DNA of 64,000 bases from positions 1 to 64,000 of the forward strand of contig NZ_JAGFNY010000001.1 in assembly GCF_019448115.1 (NCBI RefSeq), given 5' to 3'. This DNA comes from Succinivibrio faecicola. GTDB lineage: Bacteria > Pseudomonadota > Gammaproteobacteria > Enterobacterales > Succinivibrionaceae. Position 1 is the first letter of the stretch, and each line of letters starts with the position of its first letter. Below are positions 61,732-64,000 of this stretch, one piece after another. Position numbers and translations under genes: made by a program. The notes below the pieces were generated by a model. The model was given only the letters and a program-made list of their open reading frames with translations. It was not told the DNA's origin and searched no databases.

Positions 61732-63807
61732 TTAAGCACTAGGACAAAGTAGCATTACTATAGATCGGCTCTTAACCTTGAGTCTCTTACCTGGACCATA
61801 ATGCTTTGACATATAGTATGAAGTTACATCCTCACCAGGTCCTAATGAGGTATTTATAAACTGATACCAGTTCTTCTCAAGATGGCCAGGAATACATGGA
61901 ACTTCAATTGTCAGATCTTTCCAGTAAGCGTTAACAAATACGTAAGCATACAGATCAAGCTTTGGATAGAAGTATAGGAAACCGACAGAGTGTGACATAT
62001 CAGACCAGTCAGGCTGGAATGGTTTTGTACCATGCCACTGTACTTTCGCATTCTTGAGAGCTGAATCTAGCTTGTTATGAGGACTGTCAGATTTATGTTT
62101 AATCTGACCGTAACGGGATAATCTGATTAAAGATTTGGTGAAATTAAACATTTCCTTTTGTCTTTCATCAAGATCCCATTTCATGTAGCTTAACTCATTA
62201 TCCTGACAATATGCATTATTGTTACCTTTCTGTGTTCTTAAAACTTCATCTCCCATACAGATCATAGGAGTACCAAAGGATAACATTGTAATTGCCATAA
62301 AGTTTTTAGCCTGACGAAGTCTTAATGCATTAAGATTCTTGTCATCACATTCACCTTCATAACCATAATTAGCAGAATAATTGTTGTTATTACCGTCGTT
62401 ATTGTGCTCACCGTTAGCATCATTATGCTTTTCAGCATAAGACACCAGATCATACAGTGTGAAGCCGTCATGACAGGTAATAAAGTTGATTGATTTTTGT
62501 GGATCAACGTTATGTTCGTTGTAAATATCAGGAGATCCTAAAAGTCGTAAAACAAACTTCTTGACCATGCCTGAGTCACCACGCATAAATGATCTTACAT
62601 CATCACGGAATTGACCATTCCACTCACGCCACTTGCTGCCTGATATTGCACCTAGCTGATAAAGTCCACCAGCATCCCAAGGTTCTGCAATGATTTTTGC
62701 ATCAGCCAGACTTGCATGAGCATCAATGGTGAGCAGAGTAGAGTTGTCATTCATTGGAGCACCGGTCTTATCTCTTGTAAGAATAGATGCCAAATCAAAT
62801 CTGAAACCATCAACATGCATCTTCTGATGCCAGAAAATAAGAGAATCTAAGATCATATTTCTGACAACAGGCTGATTTGCATTTAATGAGTTACCACAAC
62901 CTGAGAAGTTCTGGTGAAAACCGTTATTAATGATGTAATAACCGTTTTTATCAAGTCCTTTAAAACAGTATGTAGGACCTTGCTCGTCTCCTTCAGACGT
63001 ATGGTTATAAACCACATCAAGAATAACCTCGATACCATTTTTATGAAGAGCCTTGACCATATCTCTAAATTCATTGATAGGTCCCATAATAGACTTATCT
63101 GAACTAAAACAGTCATGAGGAGCAAAAAATGCCATTGGAGAATATCCCCAATAGTTCTTGTGTCCAGGTCTTGCATCATTTTCATCGAACTGGAAAATAG
63201 GCATCAGTTCAACGGTTGTTACACCAAGTTCTACTAAATAAGGGATCTTTTCAATAAGGCCTCTGTATGTACCTTTGATATCATCACTGATATTTGAAGA
63301 TTTATCGGCAGTAAATCCCTTTACATGCATTTCATAGATGATGGTATTTTCAAGAGAATGGTGTGGGAATGTCTCAATACCCCAGTCATAATCATCAATA
63401 TCAATGACGGCACTCTTTAGAGAGCATCTGAAATTCTCTTTTTCATCATCATGCTGGAATCTTTTATATTCTGTCGGAAAAATAACTCTTTTTGAGTATG
63501 GATCGAGCAGAACCTTGTTTAGTTCAACAGATTTACTATTTTCTGTTACTGCTTTTTTTACACGCCATGCGTATATCTGTCCAGCCTTAAGACCTAAAAC
63601 CTTTACATGCCAGAAATATGTTGATTTGAATACAGTTGATGAAAGGTTAATAATTTCTGGTGAATCGTCGTCTTTATTTTTAAAAAGAAGTAGTTCAATT
63701 TCTGCAGCATCAGGGCACCATAAAGCGAAGTTTACACCATCTTTTTCAATTGTTGCACCAAGTTCTCTGCAGTGACCAACAGAAATAACATAATTGTTTT
63801 TGTTCAC
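61732..63807 (-). CDS. glgX: Glycogen debranching enzyme (isoamylase-type)
   Basis: The product is a 691-residue GH13 enzyme that cleaves alpha-1,6 branches. An N-terminal CBM48 domain (about 10-110, FALWCPDAAEIELLLF) comes first. The catalytic barrel has VVYNHTSEGDEQGPTYCF, the nucleophile in DGFRFDLASIL, the acid/base in AEPWDAGG, and the third acid in TCHDGFTLYDLVSY. The length and the GNNNAYCQDNEL block match GlgX/TreX. It is transcribed on the minus strand, divergent from an unknown gene at the window end. No other glycogen gene is in view. Confidence 0.93.
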   Translation of the reverse strand: MNKNNYVISVGHCRELGATIEKDGVNFALWCPDAAEIELLLFKNKDDDSPEIINLSSTVFKSTYFWHVKVLGLKAGQIYAWRVKKAVTENSKSVELNKVLLDPYSKRVIFPTEYKRFQHDDEKENFRCSLKSAVIDIDDYDWGIETFPHHSLENTIIYEMHVKGFTADKSSNISDDIKGTYRGLIEKIPYLVELGVTTVELMPIFQFDENDARPGHKNYWGYSPMAFFAPHDCFSSDKSIMGPINEFRDMVKALHKNGIEVILDVVYNHTSEGDEQGPTYCFKGLDKNGYYIINNGFHQNFSGCGNSLNANQPVVRNMILDSLIFWHQKMHVDGFRFDLASILTRDKTGAPMNDNSTLLTIDAHASLADAKIIAEPWDAGGLYQLGAISGSKWREWNGQFRDDVRSFMRGDSGMVKKFVLRLLGSPDIYNEHNVDPQKSINFITCHDGFTLYDLVSYAEKHNDANGEHNNDGNNNNYSANYGYEGECDDKNLNALRLRQAKNFMAITMLSFGTPMICMGDEVLRTQKGNNNAYCQDNELSYMKWDLDERQKEMFNFTKSLIRLSRYGQIKHKSDSPHNKLDSALKNAKVQWHGTKPFQPDWSDMSHSVGFLYFYPKLDLYAYVFVNAYWKDLTIEVPCIPGHLEKNWYQFINTSLGPGEDVTSYYMSKHYGPGKRLKVKSRSIVMLLCPSA

Positions 63808-63916
63808 AAAAGGATCCTTATATTCAATTAGTTGCTCTTTTTTGGAGCGTGATTAAGTTTTTATAATAATTTTGTGCTATTTTTGCATATATCATTTTTA
63901 TGAGGATTATTTTAAC

Positions 63917-64000
63917 ATGTCAAATATAAATTGCTTTGCACTAGGTCGCATCAATACAATTCCTCTAGATATCACTGGCAATTATAACAAGATTTTAAAA
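63917..64000 (+). CDS. Start of an unidentified gene, cut by the window end
   Basis: An ATG at 63917 with GAGGA about 10 nt upstream opens a frame that runs to the window edge (28 codons: MSNINCFALGRINTIPLDI...). Too little is visible to assign a family. Its divergent neighbour is glgX, so a glycogen-related role is possible but unproven. Confidence 0.5.
   Translation, partial: MSNINCFALGRINTIPLDITGNYNKILK

Overview
The window looks like a chromosome segment of an AT-rich, anaerobic, flagellated gammaproteobacterium, most likely of the Succinivibrionaceae (Aeromonadales). This is inferred from gene content, not from an rRNA gene. Typical gammaproteobacterial genes are present (hupB-ppiD, crp, fabA, lpxK-kdsB, hinT followed by a lipoprotein gene, yheS, yigZ, rlmJ, truB, mscL, 6S RNA). 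They sit beside strictly anaerobic metabolism: two multi-subunit 2-oxoacid:acceptor oxidoreductase operons and sucCD.

Layout. 1-6800: a broken SGNH hydrolase gene, hupB, ppiD, sucCD and two small unknown genes. 6.8-14.6 kb: yigZ, yheS, an outer-membrane-type lipoprotein with hinT, a small gene with a UmuD-like protease, an orphan DhaM, a dicarboxylate/amino-acid symporter and cysK. 14.8-19.7 kb: a tight plus-strand run of exonuclease, mscL, truB, lipoprotein, lpxK and kdsB. 19.8-25.2 kb: a PotF-like binding protein, an LDH-like enzyme, an orphan ParA, a flagellin with a sigma54-type promoter and, convergent to it, a long FlhC-like regulator with a near-perfect CRP box at its start. 25.5-32.3 kb (minus strand): fabA, crp, 6S RNA, an unknown protein, then an oxidoreductase operon whose electron-transfer subunit is a GltD-like flavoprotein fused to a ferredoxin domain. 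32.7-39.9 kb: ROK and WYL regulators, a Bcr/CflA transporter, a DsbA-family protein with a tiny membrane protein, a ChvE-like sugar-binding protein and an L-fucose isomerase-like enzyme behind a LacI-type operator. 40.0-41.3 kb: remnants of a Mu-like prophage tail module. 41.4-53.0 kb: amtB-glnK, MATE, metG, a glycosyltransferase-like gene, an EamA transporter, a degenerate EAL-HDOD protein, rlmJ, an EIIA-Glc homologue lacking its phospho-histidine, and an Rrf2 regulator. 53.1-58.4 kb: a LysR regulator and a complete gamma-delta-alpha-beta 2-oxoacid:ferredoxin oxidoreductase operon ending in a phenylacetate-CoA-ligase-like gene. 58.4-61.7 kb: a DUF1703-type AAA-ATPase and debris of a conjugative element (TraG fragment plus an array of 21-bp-phased repeats). 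61.7-64.0 kb: glgX and the start of an unknown gene.

How the parts fit. The first oxidoreductase operon probably links pyruvate (or another 2-oxoacid) to NAD(P)H. The second, with its CoA ligase, probably interconverts aryl or branched acids, their CoA thioesters and 2-oxoacids via ferredoxin. That route is known biochemically from rumen-type anaerobes. Crp (encoded here) and a CRP box on the FlhC-like gene suggest that motility or a related programme responds to carbon status. NtrC-like half-sites occur at amtB-glnK and, unexpectedly, upstream of sucC. The accessory material is decayed: no integrase, transposase or complete phage gene was seen. I found no CRISPR array, rRNA or tRNA gene.
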